From positions 31,564 to 95,563 of the forward strand of contig JAQVGZ010000003.1 of NCBI GenBank assembly GCA_028696455.1: 64,000 nt of DNA. Reading direction: 5' to 3'. Numbering within the stretch: position 1 is the first letter of the stretch; the number at the start of each line of letters is the position of its first letter. Both the position numbers and the translations under genes were made by a program. Under the pieces are notes generated by a model. The model saw only the letters and a program-made list of their open reading frames with translations. It was not told the DNA's origin and ran no database searches. The stretch is from Desulfotomaculaceae bacterium (GTDB lineage: Bacteria; Bacillota; Desulfotomaculia; Desulfotomaculales; Pelotomaculaceae). Shown here piece after piece: positions 17,630-27,139 of the stretch.

Positions 17630-19006
17630 TTGAAGTTAAGGCTTTCCACTGCCATTGCAGCCGGAAAAGCAGCTTACTGGCTTAGCCGGTTTCGTGGTTA
17701 TCAAGGCTCCTCCTTACCTGGTAAAGTTGCTCGCAGGCTTTACTCCGGTACTTTACGTGACCTGGCGAAACAGGTACGTAAAGGGATCATAGTAATTAGC
17801 GGTACCAACGGTAAGACTACAACCAGCAACATGGTTACTGAAGTTCTAATGGATGCTGGCTATAGGGTTATTGCAAACAGGGAAGGAGCTAATATGATTG
17901 CTGGTGTTACAGCCAGCTTTCTCTTGAATGCGGCCTTAAGGGGGAGTATTAATTGTGACTATGCTATCCTTGAGGTAGATGAAGCGTCAATGCCATTAGT
18001 CATGGCTGAAGTCACCCCCGTAGTCATAGTCCTGACCAATTTTTTTCGTGATCAACTTGATCGTTATTGGGAACTGGACAAGATTATCGCGGTCATTCGT
18101 GATGCGATCAAGAAATCTAAGGAATCCTCACTAATCTTAAACGCCGATGACCCCCTGGTGGCACAGTTTCGTATATCAACAGGGCTTCGGTCATTATTTT
18201 TCGGACTGAGCAGGCAGGAGCTCTCCACCAGTGCCAGCTCTCAAACCAGGGAGTCAAAGTTTTGCCCTGTTTGTGGAACATTACTTACCTATGATTATTT
18301 CCATTATGGCCAGCTGGGAAATTACCGCTGTCCCGGCTGCAGTTTTAAAAGGCCCAGACCCCAGTTAGAATCAGTTGAGCTGACTTATGTTCCCGGTGGG
18401 ACCAATTGCCGGATTACTTATGGACAGCAAGCTTTTGATTTAGCTATTCCCACTCAAGGTGTCTACAACGTTTACAACGCCCTGGCGGCTTTTTTAACAG
18501 GCCTGCATTTAGGTATCAATCCCCAGAGCATCCTATCAAGCCTTGGCCGGCATCAGTCAGTTGCCGGACGCATGGAATTATTCAACTACCAGGGAAAGCC
18601 GGTTTATCTATGTCTGGTTAAAAATCCAACCGGTTTTAATCAAGGAATTACCACTTTATGTGCCGCTGCGAAGACAAAAGATGTTTTAATTGTCATTAAT
18701 GATAATGAGGCTGACGGCCGTGATATTTCCTGGTTGTGGGACGTTGATTTTGAAACTCTAAGCGCCGATCACCGTCCTTACCCCTGTTTTATATGTTCCG
18801 GACAGAGGGGTGAGGAAATGGCCCTTCGCTTAAAGTATGCTGGTATTCCTATTGATAAAATATCTGTGAACCAGGATATCAAGGCCGCTATTAATACTGC
18901 ATTGGCCGGGCATGCCGACAGCGCTTTTCTTTTTTCCTCTTACACCGCCCTGTGGCAGGTCCATAAACTACTTAAGCAACTGACTGCAAAGGGGGACCCT
19001 CGGTGA
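17630..19006 (+). CDS. murT: lipid II isoglutaminyl synthase, Mur-ligase-like subunit MurT
   Basis: MurT with GatD amidates D-glutamate of the lipid II stem peptide to D-isoglutamine. The 458-residue protein has the Mur-ligase ATP site ISGTNGKTTTSN, the central domain (EVDEASMP, NADDPLV) and, diagnostic for MurT, a four-cysteine zinc ribbon inserted at about residues 218-245 (CPVC...CPGC). A DUF1727-type C-terminal domain follows. The start is TTG 17630 behind AAAAGGAG. It overlaps gatD by four bases (stop TGA within GTGA), the expected translational coupling of a two-subunit enzyme. Confidence 0.93.
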   Translation: MKLRLSTAIAAGKAAYWLSRFRGYQGSSLPGKVARRLYSGTLRDLAKQVRKGIIVISGTNGKTTTSNMVTEVLMDAGYRVIANREGANMIAGVTASFLLNAALRGSINCDYAILEVDEASMPLVMAEVTPVVIVLTNFFRDQLDRYWELDKIIAVIRDAIKKSKESSLILNADDPLVAQFRISTGLRSLFFGLSRQELSTSASSQTRESKFCPVCGTLLTYDYFHYGQLGNYRCPGCSFKRPRPQLESVELTYVPGGTNCRITYGQQAFDLAIPTQGVYNVYNALAAFLTGLHLGINPQSILSSLGRHQSVAGRMELFNYQGKPVYLCLVKNPTGFNQGITTLCAAAKTKDVLIVINDNEADGRDISWLWDVDFETLSADHRPYPCFICSGQRGEEMALRLKYAGIPIDKISVNQDIKAAINTALAGHADSAFLFSSYTALWQVHKLLKQLTAKGDPR

Positions 19007-19740
19007 TTCGTATCTGCCACATGTATCCTGACCTGTTGAACCTGTACGGTGACTGCGGAAATATAACTGCTTTTGTAAAACGCTGCCAGTGGCGGAGCAT
19101 TTCAGTGTCAGTACAGGAAGTAAGTCTTAATGATCGAGTTAATTTGAGAGAACAAGACTTTATCTTTTTTGGAGGCGGATCGGATCGTGAGCTAAAACTA
19201 ATTGCAGCAGACTTAACGAAACGAAAAGAGGAGTTAATAGAAGCAATTAATGATGGCCTGGTAATTCTTGCTATTTGCGGTGGGTACCAACTACTCGGAC
19301 ACTATTATCTGGCCAGGGATGGTGAAAAGATATATGGTTTGGGGCTTATGGATTTCTATACCCAGGCTGGAAGCAGGCGTTTAGTGGGAGACGTAGTAAT
19401 TGAGATGAGCATTGACGGATTGCCGGTGAAAGTGGCCGGCTTTGAGAATCACTCTGGTTATACCTACCTTGGTAGTTGCCAGCCGCTTGGCCAGGTCCTT
19501 TCCGGAAATGGCAACAATGGCAAGGATGGCTTGGAGGGCGCCTGCTACAGGAATGTTTTTTGCTCTTACCTGCATGGTCCTCTGTTGCCTAAGAACGCAA
19601 GGTTGACTGACCACTTAATCAAACTCGCGATGAAAAAGTCCGGTGATAATAGTCAATTAAGACCTCTGGAAACTGAACTAGAGGATCAGGCCTGTCAGGT
19701 TGTTCTTGATAGGTTGGGCTTTAAGAAAATAACTCGCTGA
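19003..19740 (+). CDS. gatD: lipid II isoglutaminyl synthase, glutamine amidotransferase subunit GatD
   Basis: GatD supplies ammonia from glutamine to MurT. The 245-residue class I, CobB/CobQ-type amidotransferase has the nucleophile motif ICGGYQLLG with its catalytic cysteine and a histidine in CSYLHGPLLP. The N-terminus IRICHMYPDLLNLYGD is highly typical of GatD. GTG 19003 overlaps murT by four bases. Amidation of peptidoglycan affects cross-linking and lysozyme resistance in other Firmicutes. The next gene, a GerMN lipoprotein, begins 55 bases downstream. Confidence 0.93.
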   Translation: MIRICHMYPDLLNLYGDCGNITAFVKRCQWRSISVSVQEVSLNDRVNLREQDFIFFGGGSDRELKLIAADLTKRKEELIEAINDGLVILAICGGYQLLGHYYLARDGEKIYGLGLMDFYTQAGSRRLVGDVVIEMSIDGLPVKVAGFENHSGYTYLGSCQPLGQVLSGNGNNGKDGLEGACYRNVFCSYLHGPLLPKNARLTDHLIKLAMKKSGDNSQLRPLETELEDQACQVVLDRLGFKKITR

Positions 19741-19795
19741 ACTGATGTCTGTGCTGTTTGGCGCTAAAACTTACTTAGAGAGGGGAACTAAGGAA

Positions 19796-20692
19796 ATGAA
19801 GCTTGGCTCAAGGGGAAATACCAGAGTTATCGTTTATTTCCTGGCGCTTTTGTTAGGGTTGGCCCTGGTTGCTGGTTGTACGGAAATTGCTAATGAGCCC
19901 CCTATTGAAAATCAGTCTGTTCAACCACCGGCACAAAGTGAAACTAGTGAAACTGCGCCAACCAGTCAGGTAATTAATGTGGCGGTATATTATTGTAAAA
20001 CGACTAGTGATGATGCCTACCTGGTTAGAGAAGTACACCAGGTACCTTACACCAAGGAAGTAATCAAAGCAGCGCTCGAAGAGTTGATTAATACAAATCC
20101 AGTCACCCCAGGCGCATCACGGCTGTTGCCACCGGATACCAAAATCAGGGGCATCACCATCCGGGACGGCTTGGCTACTGTCGATTTTTCCCGGGAGGTG
20201 CTGCTGGCAAATGTGGGAGCGACCGGGGAAGCGTTGGGAATCCAGAGCATTGTTAATACTATAACAGAAATCCCGGATATTAAGAAAGTATCTTTCATGG
20301 TCGAAGGCAAGGTTGATGAGAAGGCCAAGGACTGGTGGGGACATGTTGGCTTATATAATCAGCCTTTCACCAGAGATATTTCACCAGTTTATGAACCGGT
20401 CATCTGGGTAACTTCACCCAAGCCTGGTCAAAAAATAACTAAGCCACTGGAGATAAGAGGTACAGCCAGAGTTTTTGAGGCAGCGGTTACCGCCAGGGTC
20501 GTGGATGCTCAGGGGAAAGAGGTAGCCAAGGGGTTTGGCATGGCCACTGAAGGGGCTCCGGGAAGAGGTGAGTTTACTCTCTCTCTAAAGTTTCAACCTG
20601 TATCACCTGGCAGTGGAAAAGTGGAAGTATTCTGGGCAAGCCCCAAGGACGGCGCGGAACTGGACAAAGTAGCGATACCTGTATCATGGTAA
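19796..20692 (+). CDS. GerMN/Gmad2 domain lipoprotein
   Basis: The 298-residue lipoprotein starts with a signal peptide whose lipobox LVAGC places the acylated cysteine near residue 30. A GerMN domain (about 70-180: ASRLLPPDTKIRGITIRDG...VDFSREV) and a Gmad2 immunoglobulin-like domain (about 205-298: ITKPLEIRGTARVFEAAVTARV) follow. GerM in Bacillus takes part in sporulation and germination, where the domain acts in the forespore-mother-cell channel. ATG 19796 is preferred because it starts the signal peptide; the frame is open to 19745. Function in this organism is inferred from domains only. Confidence 0.87.
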   Translation: MKLGSRGNTRVIVYFLALLLGLALVAGCTEIANEPPIENQSVQPPAQSETSETAPTSQVINVAVYYCKTTSDDAYLVREVHQVPYTKEVIKAALEELINTNPVTPGASRLLPPDTKIRGITIRDGLATVDFSREVLLANVGATGEALGIQSIVNTITEIPDIKKVSFMVEGKVDEKAKDWWGHVGLYNQPFTRDISPVYEPVIWVTSPKPGQKITKPLEIRGTARVFEAAVTARVVDAQGKEVAKGFGMATEGAPGRGEFTLSLKFQPVSPGSGKVEVFWASPKDGAELDKVAIPVSW

Positions 20693-20727
20693 GACAGTAA
20701 AATATTAAAATGATACCTGGTTAAATT

Positions 20728-20755
20728 GCCACAAAATACTTGTGGCTATTTTTAT
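20728..20755 (+). terminator. intrinsic terminator after the GerMN gene
   Basis: GCCACAA (20728-20734) pairs with TTGTGGC (20740-20746), followed by TATTTTTATT. The remaining AT-rich sequence to 20933 holds no promoter that I could call with confidence. Confidence 0.7.
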
Positions 20756-20933
20756 TGTCAATTAATACTTTATTAAAAGACTAATTGTATTTACTTAATT
20801 TTCATTAATTTCATCTTTACTCTATTCATTCTTCTTTTTGTTAACGTTGCATATACTTTAACATTCGTTCAACCTTCAGCCTGACCCGTTAATTAACGTA
20901 AGTCAGAATCCTATCAAGGAAGGAGTAGTTAGT

Positions 20934-22829
20934 ATGGATTTTATGAAGCGTTTAGAAGAGTACCGTTCCTTAGAAAAACAGCTTGCCTGGGAAGGGACAT
21001 TCCATAAATACCTTGGAATAATTAAAGAAAGGCCCTATGTAGCTCAGCTTGCCCATTCCAGGATTTATGAGATGATCAACAGCACCGGGATGGAGGAAAA
21101 GAATGGTACTAAGCATTACAATTTTTTTTCAAAAGAAATCTTTGGGCTCGATAGAACATTGGAAAAATTGGTAGAGGAGTATTTTCACCCCGCTGCCCGC
21201 CGCCTCGACGTACGCAAGCGCATTTTACTGCTGATGGGACCGGTTAGCGGAGGTAAATCAACCCTGGTAGCCATGCTGAAAAGAGGCCTGGAAAAGTTTT
21301 CGCGTACTGAAGAGGGGGCATTATTTGGGATCAAGGGGTGCCCAATGCATGAGGAACCTTTGCATTTGATTCCCAGAGAATTAAGAGAAGAATTTCAAAG
21401 AGAGTACAATGTTTATATCGAGGGAGAACTTTGCCCGTCCTGCAGGATGATGGTGGAAAATGAATATGGCGGTAATATAGAAGAAGTGCTGGTAGAAAGG
21501 GTATTCTTATCCGAAGATAACCGGGTTGGTGTCGGGACCTTTACCCCTTCTGATCCAAAATCGCAGGATATAGCCGACCTGACCGGCAGCCTGGATTTTT
21601 CTACAATAGCGGATTACGGCTCAGAATCGGACCCGCGTGCTTACCGTTTTGATGGTGAATTGAATATAGCTAATAGAGGGATGATGGAGTTTCAAGAGAT
21701 GTTGAAATGTGACGAGAAGTTCTTATGGAATCTCCTGAGTCTTTCCCAGGAAGGAAACTTTAAGGCCGGCCGCTTTGCTTTAATTTATGCTGATGAGATG
21801 ATCGTTGCCCATACTAACGAAAATGAGTATAAGTCTTTCATCAGCAATAAGAAAAATGAGGCTTTGCAGTCGCGTATTATTGTAATGAAAGTACCTTATA
21901 ACCTGAAGGTAAGCGATGAAGTTAAAATTTACGAGAAATTAATTAGTCAAAGCGACCTGCGCAATATTCACATTGCACCCCATTCACTGCGGGTGGCAAG
22001 CATCTTTTCAGTATTGTCCCGACTCAAGGAATCCAAAAAGCAGGGCATGGACCTGTTGAAAAAAATGAAGCTCTACGATGGTGAAGATGTAGAGGGATTT
22101 AAGCAAAAGGATTTAAATGAGCTCCACGCAGAAGCTGTTGACGAAGGGATGAGCGGAGTTGACCCCCGTTATGTAATAAACCGGCTTTCTTCTGCGCTGA
22201 TTCGTACTTCAACCCAGTGCATCAACCCCCTTGATGTTCTGCGTGCGTTAAAGGAGGGTCTGGACCAACACCCGTCTATAACTAAAGAGGAACGGGATAG
22301 ACTATTAAATTTTATCTCGATAGCCCGCAAAGAGTTCGATGAAATGGCTAAAAAAGAGGTGCAAAAGGCTTTTGTTTATTCTTATGAGGAGTCAGCGAAG
22401 GTATTATTCAACAACTACCTGGATAATGTTGAGGCATATTGCAACGGAGTAAAGCTTAAAGATCCAATTACCGATGAGGAACTGGAACCAGATGAAAAAT
22501 TGATGCGTTCCATCGAAGAGCAGATAGGGATTTCTGAAAGTGCCAAAAAAGCCTTCAGAGAAGAAATACTAATCAGGTTATCCAGTTTCGCCCGGAAGAA
22601 TAAGCAATTCAATTATAATTCTCACGAGCGCCTGCGGGAGGCTATAGAGAAAAAGCTCTTTGCCGATCTGAAAGACGTGGTCAAGATTACCACATCCACT
22701 AAAACGCCTGATGCTGAACAATTGAAACGGGTAAACGAGGTTAGCGCCAGGCTGATTGAAGATCACGGCTACTGCCCGACCTGCGCTAATGAGCTATTAA
22801 AATATGTAGGCAGCCTACTGAACCGCTAA
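20934..22829 (+). CDS. prkA: PrkA family serine protein kinase / AAA ATPase
   Basis: The 631-residue protein matches PrkA: an N-terminal AAA-type domain with Walker A GPVSGGKST (about residue 100) and a C-terminal kinase-like domain. In Bacillus it is made during sporulation and has been described as protein kinase and as AAA-type protease. A Cys-x2-Cys pair (CPSC, near residue 165) and another at the C-terminus (CPTC) are visible. ATG 20934 follows GAAGGAGTAG. It is the first gene of the prkA-yhbH-spoVR trio, conserved together in spore formers and, as yeaG-yeaH-ycgB, in enterobacteria. Confidence 0.95.
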   Translation: MDFMKRLEEYRSLEKQLAWEGTFHKYLGIIKERPYVAQLAHSRIYEMINSTGMEEKNGTKHYNFFSKEIFGLDRTLEKLVEEYFHPAARRLDVRKRILLLMGPVSGGKSTLVAMLKRGLEKFSRTEEGALFGIKGCPMHEEPLHLIPRELREEFQREYNVYIEGELCPSCRMMVENEYGGNIEEVLVERVFLSEDNRVGVGTFTPSDPKSQDIADLTGSLDFSTIADYGSESDPRAYRFDGELNIANRGMMEFQEMLKCDEKFLWNLLSLSQEGNFKAGRFALIYADEMIVAHTNENEYKSFISNKKNEALQSRIIVMKVPYNLKVSDEVKIYEKLISQSDLRNIHIAPHSLRVASIFSVLSRLKESKKQGMDLLKKMKLYDGEDVEGFKQKDLNELHAEAVDEGMSGVDPRYVINRLSSALIRTSTQCINPLDVLRALKEGLDQHPSITKEERDRLLNFISIARKEFDEMAKKEVQKAFVYSYEESAKVLFNNYLDNVEAYCNGVKLKDPITDEELEPDEKLMRSIEEQIGISESAKKAFREEILIRLSSFARKNKQFNYNSHERLREAIEKKLFADLKDVVKITTSTKTPDAEQLKRVNEVSARLIEDHGYCPTCANELLKYVGSLLNR

Positions 22830-22842
22830 CATAACCTTTCTA

Positions 22843-22950
22843 GAGCAGGCGTTATAAAGTCATGCTATAAATACTGACAGGGCGAACTTCCTGAGACCTG
22901 GAAAGCCGGGAGTCATATACTTTTCGGCTTTAATTTTATAACGCCTGCTC
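22843..22950. repeat. perfect 16-base inverted repeat enclosing 76 bases, between prkA and yhbH
   Basis: The left arm 22843-22858 (GAGCAGGCGTTATAAA) is the exact reverse complement of the right arm 22935-22950. The 76-base interior contains a second hairpin, AAAGCCG...CGGCTTT. No T-run follows, so it is not a plain terminator. It could be a structured RNA in the prkA-yhbH mRNA or a small MITE-like element. Confidence 0.75.
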
Positions 22951-23024
22951 AGGAGCTGATCTTAACGACTTTTACAGGCCACACATATAATGTAGTGCCA
23001 ACCAACGAGAAGGGGGAAGTTACC

Positions 23025-24191
23025 GTGTCCGGAACAAACTTTATCATCTCACGGGAAGACTGGTCACTTCACCGCAAAGGAGAGATTGACCGGGAGAGGC
23101 ACCGTGAGAAAGTCCGGGAAGCAATAAAAAAAAATCTCGCTGATATTGTCAGCGAAGAAAGCATTATCATGCATGACGGCCGCAAGATAATCAAAGTGCC
23201 TATTCGCTCTTTAGATGAGTTTCACTTTCGTTTTGACTACGGTAAACAAAAACATGGCGGGCAAGGTGATGGTAGTAGTAAAAAGGGTGATGTTGTTTAT
23301 ACTGAACCCCAAAAGGGTCCGGGCAAGGGCAAGGGGGCCGGAGAAGAGCCTGGTGTAGACTATTATGAGGCCGATGTGACCATTGATGAGTTAGCGGCCA
23401 TGATTTTTGAAGACCTGGGACTACCTAACCTTGAGCAAAAAAAGAAACCAGAGATCGCCTCAGAGTCAGTAGAGTATAATGATGTGCGGAAAAAAGGCAT
23501 AGCCAGCAATATTGACCGCAAGCGAACCATCAAAGAAGCGATTAAGCGCAATGCTCTCAAGGGTGAGCGTGGATTGCCCAAGATCACTCCTGAAGACCTG
23601 CGCTTTAAAACCTGGGACTTAACTTATAAGTTTGAGTCCAACGCTGTTGTGCTGGCGATGATGGATACTTCAGGTTCTATGGGCCCTTTTGAAAAATACA
23701 TTGCCCGCAGCTTTTTCTTTTGGATGGTGCGTTTTTTACGCACTAAATATAATAATGTTCAAATTGTATTCCTGGCCCATCATACCGAAGCGAAGGAAAC
23801 AACTGAGGAAGAATTCTTCACCAAGGGAACCAGTGGTGGCACCCGCTGCTCGTCTGTTTATAAATTAGCTCTAGAAATAATTGAGAAGCGGTATAGCCCT
23901 CAAGATTATAATATTTACGCGTTTCATTTTTCCGACGGTGATAATCTGGTTTCGGATAATGATAAATGCATCAGGCTAATTAAAGAATTGCTTGAAGTAT
24001 GTAATCTAGTTGGGTATGGTGAAATTGAGGGATCTTATTACTATACCAGCACTTTGAAAACAACCTACAAGCGTATAAATAATCCTAATTTCACCTGGGT
24101 ATCGATTAAAGACAAAAGCGGGGTTTATCCTGCTTTGAAGAAATTCTTCAGCCAAGCGCCTGACCAGTCGGGTTCCAGCAACTTGTCCTGA
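23025..24191 (+). CDS. yhbH: sporulation protein YhbH (DUF444, von Willebrand A-like)
   Basis: The 388-residue protein belongs to the YhbH/YeaH family. Its N-terminus (FIISREDWSLHRKG) is characteristic, and a C-terminal von Willebrand A-like domain carries a MIDAS motif (DTSGSMG, about residue 212). In Bacillus it is a mother-cell sporulation gene; its molecular role is not settled. I choose GTG 23025 because GGGGGA lies seven bases upstream and family similarity begins there; the frame is open to a GTG at 22995. It forms the conserved trio with prkA and spoVR. Confidence 0.92.
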   Translation: MSGTNFIISREDWSLHRKGEIDRERHREKVREAIKKNLADIVSEESIIMHDGRKIIKVPIRSLDEFHFRFDYGKQKHGGQGDGSSKKGDVVYTEPQKGPGKGKGAGEEPGVDYYEADVTIDELAAMIFEDLGLPNLEQKKKPEIASESVEYNDVRKKGIASNIDRKRTIKEAIKRNALKGERGLPKITPEDLRFKTWDLTYKFESNAVVLAMMDTSGSMGPFEKYIARSFFFWMVRFLRTKYNNVQIVFLAHHTEAKETTEEEFFTKGTSGGTRCSSVYKLALEIIEKRYSPQDYNIYAFHFSDGDNLVSDNDKCIRLIKELLEVCNLVGYGEIEGSYYYTSTLKTTYKRINNPNFTWVSIKDKSGVYPALKKFFSQAPDQSGSSNLS

Positions 24192-24238
24192 AAAAGTCAG
24201 GGCTAGGCTGACTCCACGATTGTATTGGAGGAGTGCAT

Positions 24239-25669
24239 ATGGATCCAAAAGAAGAATTAATGCTGTTAGAGGACTCACTGGACAGAATTACTGAAAAAGC
24301 CAAGGAGTTAGGGCTGGACTTTTATGATATGTTTTTTGAAATATGTCCTGCAGATATTTTGTATACTTTTGGCGCTTATGGCATGCCGACCCGTTTTTCC
24401 CATTGGTCTTTTGGCAAGGCCTACCATAGAATGAAAACACAGTATGACTACAACCTTAGCCGCATTTATGAAATGGTGATCAACTCCAATCCTTGCTACG
24501 CCTTTCTTCTGGAAGGAAACAGTATCATTCAGAATAAACTGGTTATAGCCCATGTCCTGGGTCACTGTGATTTTTTTAAAAACAACGCATATTTCAAAAA
24601 TACCTCGCGTGGCATGGTTGAATCTATGGCCGCTGCGGCGGAGCGGTTTCGTGAATACGAGTTCAAATATGGCAGGCCCAAAGTTGAGTCCTTTATTGAC
24701 GCTGCCATTGCCATCTCGGAGCATATCGAGCCAAGAGTGATGATAAAAAAGAAAAACGAAAAAGAAGGCCGGCGGCAGGGAAGAAAAGAGAGCTGCCGCA
24801 TAGAGCGGTCCCCAAGTCCTTACGATGATCTCTGGGACCTGGAAAAAGGCCAGGAATGTCAGGAAGACTGCAGTGAAAAGGAAAAAATATTCCCCCCCGA
24901 GCCGGAGAAAGACTTAATGTTGTTTATTGAACAAAACAGCAGGGACCTGGACGACTGGCAACGTGATATTATCTCAGTGCTCCGGCAGGAAATGCTATTT
25001 TTCTGGCCCCAGATGGAAACAAAAATCATGAACGAAGGCTGGGCTTCCTACTGGCACCTTCGCATTATGCGCGACCTTGATCTGGATGAGTCGGAAACGC
25101 TTGAATTTGCTAAGATGCACTCCGGGATTATTCAGACCTCAAGAACCAGGATTAATCCTTACACCCTTGGTCTGAAGATCTTTGAGGACATCGAGAAACG
25201 CTGGGATAACCCGACGCCGGAAGAAAAGGAAAAGTACGGACGGCCTGGTGGAGAGGGAAAACAAAAGATTTTTGAGGTTCGTGCCACTGAAAATGACATA
25301 TCTTTTATACGCAACTACTTAACCAGGGAATTAGTAGAGGAATTGGATTTGTACCTTTATAAAAAAGTCGGCAACGAGTGGAAAATAGTTGATAAGGAGT
25401 GGCAAACAGTCCGGGACGGAATAGTAACCAGTTTAAAGAACTGCGGTTACCCTTATATAACTGTTCAGAATGCAGATTATAACAAGCACGGTGAGCTTTA
25501 TCTGAAACATCATTATGAAGGGATAGAGCTGGATGTATATTATGTGGAAAAAACTATTCCGCATTTGTACACTCTTTGGGGACGCCCAATCCATTTGGAA
25601 ACAACTCTGGATAATAAGCGTATACTTTTCTCATATGATGGTGAAAAAAACAATAAAAAATTTTTATAA
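24239..25669 (+). CDS. spoVR: stage V sporulation protein R
   Basis: SpoVR is needed for normal spore cortex formation in Bacillus. The 476-residue sequence has the typical blocks GMPTRFSHWSFGKAY, HVLGHCDFFKNN and MNEGWASYWH, with His and Glu residues suggesting a metal site. ATG 24239 is preferred, with GGAGG seven bases upstream; GTG 24233 in the same frame overlaps that site. It ends 13 bases before a strong terminator, closing the prkA-yhbH-spoVR unit. Confidence 0.95.
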   Translation: MDPKEELMLLEDSLDRITEKAKELGLDFYDMFFEICPADILYTFGAYGMPTRFSHWSFGKAYHRMKTQYDYNLSRIYEMVINSNPCYAFLLEGNSIIQNKLVIAHVLGHCDFFKNNAYFKNTSRGMVESMAAAAERFREYEFKYGRPKVESFIDAAIAISEHIEPRVMIKKKNEKEGRRQGRKESCRIERSPSPYDDLWDLEKGQECQEDCSEKEKIFPPEPEKDLMLFIEQNSRDLDDWQRDIISVLRQEMLFFWPQMETKIMNEGWASYWHLRIMRDLDLDESETLEFAKMHSGIIQTSRTRINPYTLGLKIFEDIEKRWDNPTPEEKEKYGRPGGEGKQKIFEVRATENDISFIRNYLTRELVEELDLYLYKKVGNEWKIVDKEWQTVRDGIVTSLKNCGYPYITVQNADYNKHGELYLKHHYEGIELDVYYVEKTIPHLYTLWGRPIHLETTLDNKRILFSYDGEKNNKKFL

Positions 25670-25681
25670 ACACAGTTTTTG

Positions 25682-25715
25682 AGACACCTCTTTCAGAAGA
25701 GAGTGTCTTTTTCTT
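25682..25715 (+). terminator. intrinsic terminator after spoVR
   Basis: AGACAC-CTCTT pairs with AAGAG-GTGTCT (one bulged A) around a TCAG loop, followed by TTTTTC. Confidence 0.8.
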
Positions 25716-25875
25716 TTTATAACGTAAAGTAAAATCAGATTCTTATTTCCCTACCTCAGCAGCTTTTCTAAAGGATAATGGGATAGATCAGCCTGTTTCC
25801 ACTATTTGTACTATTTGTCCACCCGGGAACATAAATTAATAGTGTACATTACCTTTCTTCATCGGAGGTGGCGTT

Positions 25876-26469
25876 ATGGTAAATCTAATCTGGTTGGGGA
25901 TGATTGTTTTTGGCATTATTGTAGCCGGTGTCAACGGTAATATAGAAGTGATCACTAAGGCGGCACTGGACAGCGCCAATGATGCGGTTACAATTTCCAT
26001 CAGCTTGATTGCCATCATGACTTTTTGGCTCGGGATTATGAAATTAGCAGAAGAGGCGGGACTGATTCGGGCCCTGGCGTGGCTAGTCAGGCCGGTGATG
26101 CGCTTTCTCTTTCCCAGTGTGCCGAAAGACCACCCAGCGATGGGAGCAATCGTTATGAATCTTAGCGCCAATATTCTGGGCCTGGGCAATGCGGCCACAC
26201 CAATGGGCCTTATTGCCATGCGGGAACTGCAGAAGCTTAACCGCGGCCGTGAAGATACCGCCTCAGAAGCCATGTGCACCTTTCTTGCCCTTAATACTTC
26301 CTGCGTAACTCTGATCCCAACCACAATCATTGGCATTCGTCTTTTGTACGGCTCAGCCGACCCAACAGAAATTGTCGGTCCAACAATCATGGCCACCGCT
26401 ATTAGTATGGCTGCAGCAGTATTATTTGACCGGCTGCTACGGTCGTTCTACGGGAGCAGAGGGGGATAG
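25876..26469 (+). CDS. spmA: spore maturation protein A
   Basis: The 197-residue membrane protein of the nucleoside recognition (Gate) family has the SpmA signature NLSANILGLGNAATPMG with several hydrophobic segments. SpmA and SpmB are needed for spore core dehydration in Bacillus. ATG 25876 follows CGGAGGTGG. The gene is separated from spmB by three bases, so the two are co-translated, as in other spore formers. Confidence 0.95.
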   Translation: MVNLIWLGMIVFGIIVAGVNGNIEVITKAALDSANDAVTISISLIAIMTFWLGIMKLAEEAGLIRALAWLVRPVMRFLFPSVPKDHPAMGAIVMNLSANILGLGNAATPMGLIAMRELQKLNRGREDTASEAMCTFLALNTSCVTLIPTTIIGIRLLYGSADPTEIVGPTIMATAISMAAAVLFDRLLRSFYGSRGG

Positions 26470-26472
26470 AAA

Positions 26473-27006
26473 ATGTTTGAGTTTATTGCCGAGGCGTCAC
26501 GCTGGGCCATACCTGCAGTACTTCTGTTTGTGCCGGTAATTGCCGCGCTACGCAAGGTTAAGGTATATGAGACTTTTGTAGACGGGGCCGAGGCCGGATT
26601 CGCCACAGCTGTCAAGACAATTCCCTTTTTGGTGGCGATGCTGGTAGCCATAGGCATTTTTCGCGCTTCGGGCGCAATGGAGGTGATGGTGAACACGCTA
26701 TCCCCGGTACTAAATCTAATTGGGCTGCCAACTGATGTGCTGCCACACGCTATTATGCGTCCTCTATCAGGCGGAGCTGCCCTGGGTATCGCCTCAGATA
26801 TAATTAAAACTCATGGTCCGGACAGCTTTTTGGGGCGGCTGGTATCGACCATGCAGGGCAGCTGCGACACGACTTTTTATGTGCTTACCCTTTATTTTGG
26901 GTCGGTAGGAGTGAAAAAGTACCGTTATTCAGTAATGTTGGGCCTGTTAGCTGACTTAACAACCCTGTTTGCTTCAATAATAATTGTGCGCTCGGTGTTC
27001 AATTAA
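26473..27006 (+). CDS. spmB: spore maturation protein B
   Basis: The 177-residue partner of SpmA contains paired Gate-like signatures PFLVAMLVAIGIFRASGA and LSGGAALGI, and is rich in membrane-spanning segments. It follows spmA immediately (ATG 26473, GAGGGGG ribosome site in the end of spmA). In Bacillus, loss of either lowers spore heat resistance through a wetter core. The next gene has its own promoter, so the unit appears to be spmAB. Confidence 0.95.
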   Translation: MFEFIAEASRWAIPAVLLFVPVIAALRKVKVYETFVDGAEAGFATAVKTIPFLVAMLVAIGIFRASGAMEVMVNTLSPVLNLIGLPTDVLPHAIMRPLSGGAALGIASDIIKTHGPDSFLGRLVSTMQGSCDTTFYVLTLYFGSVGVKKYRYSVMLGLLADLTTLFASIIIVRSVFN

Positions 27007-27021
27007 CTGGTAAATAATGTA

Positions 27022-27050
27022 TTGGATTCCCAGGGTGGTTATCCTATAAT
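27022..27050 (+). promoter_or_regulatory. sigma-A-type promoter for the VanW-domain gene
   Basis: TTGGAT (27022-27027), a 17-base spacer and TATAAT (27045-27050) lie about 90 bases before the ATG. Confidence 0.6.
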
Positions 27051-27139
27051 AATAATTGGTCTTTTTGGTTAAATCTATATTACGTTTATTGTAATCATGC
27101 CCTGTCGGCCTTAATGAACTCATGTACAAGGGGGATCTT

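Noticed and set aside
22859..22934. Interior of the inverted repeat resembling a c-di-GMP (GEMM) riboswitch in the words CAGGGCGAAC and AAAGCC
   Set aside because: Spacing, the conserved tetraloop and the second hairpin of GEMM do not fit, so I do not call it.
25801..25818. Two tandem copies of ACTATTTGT
   Set aside because: Only two short copies; likely chance in AT-rich sequence.
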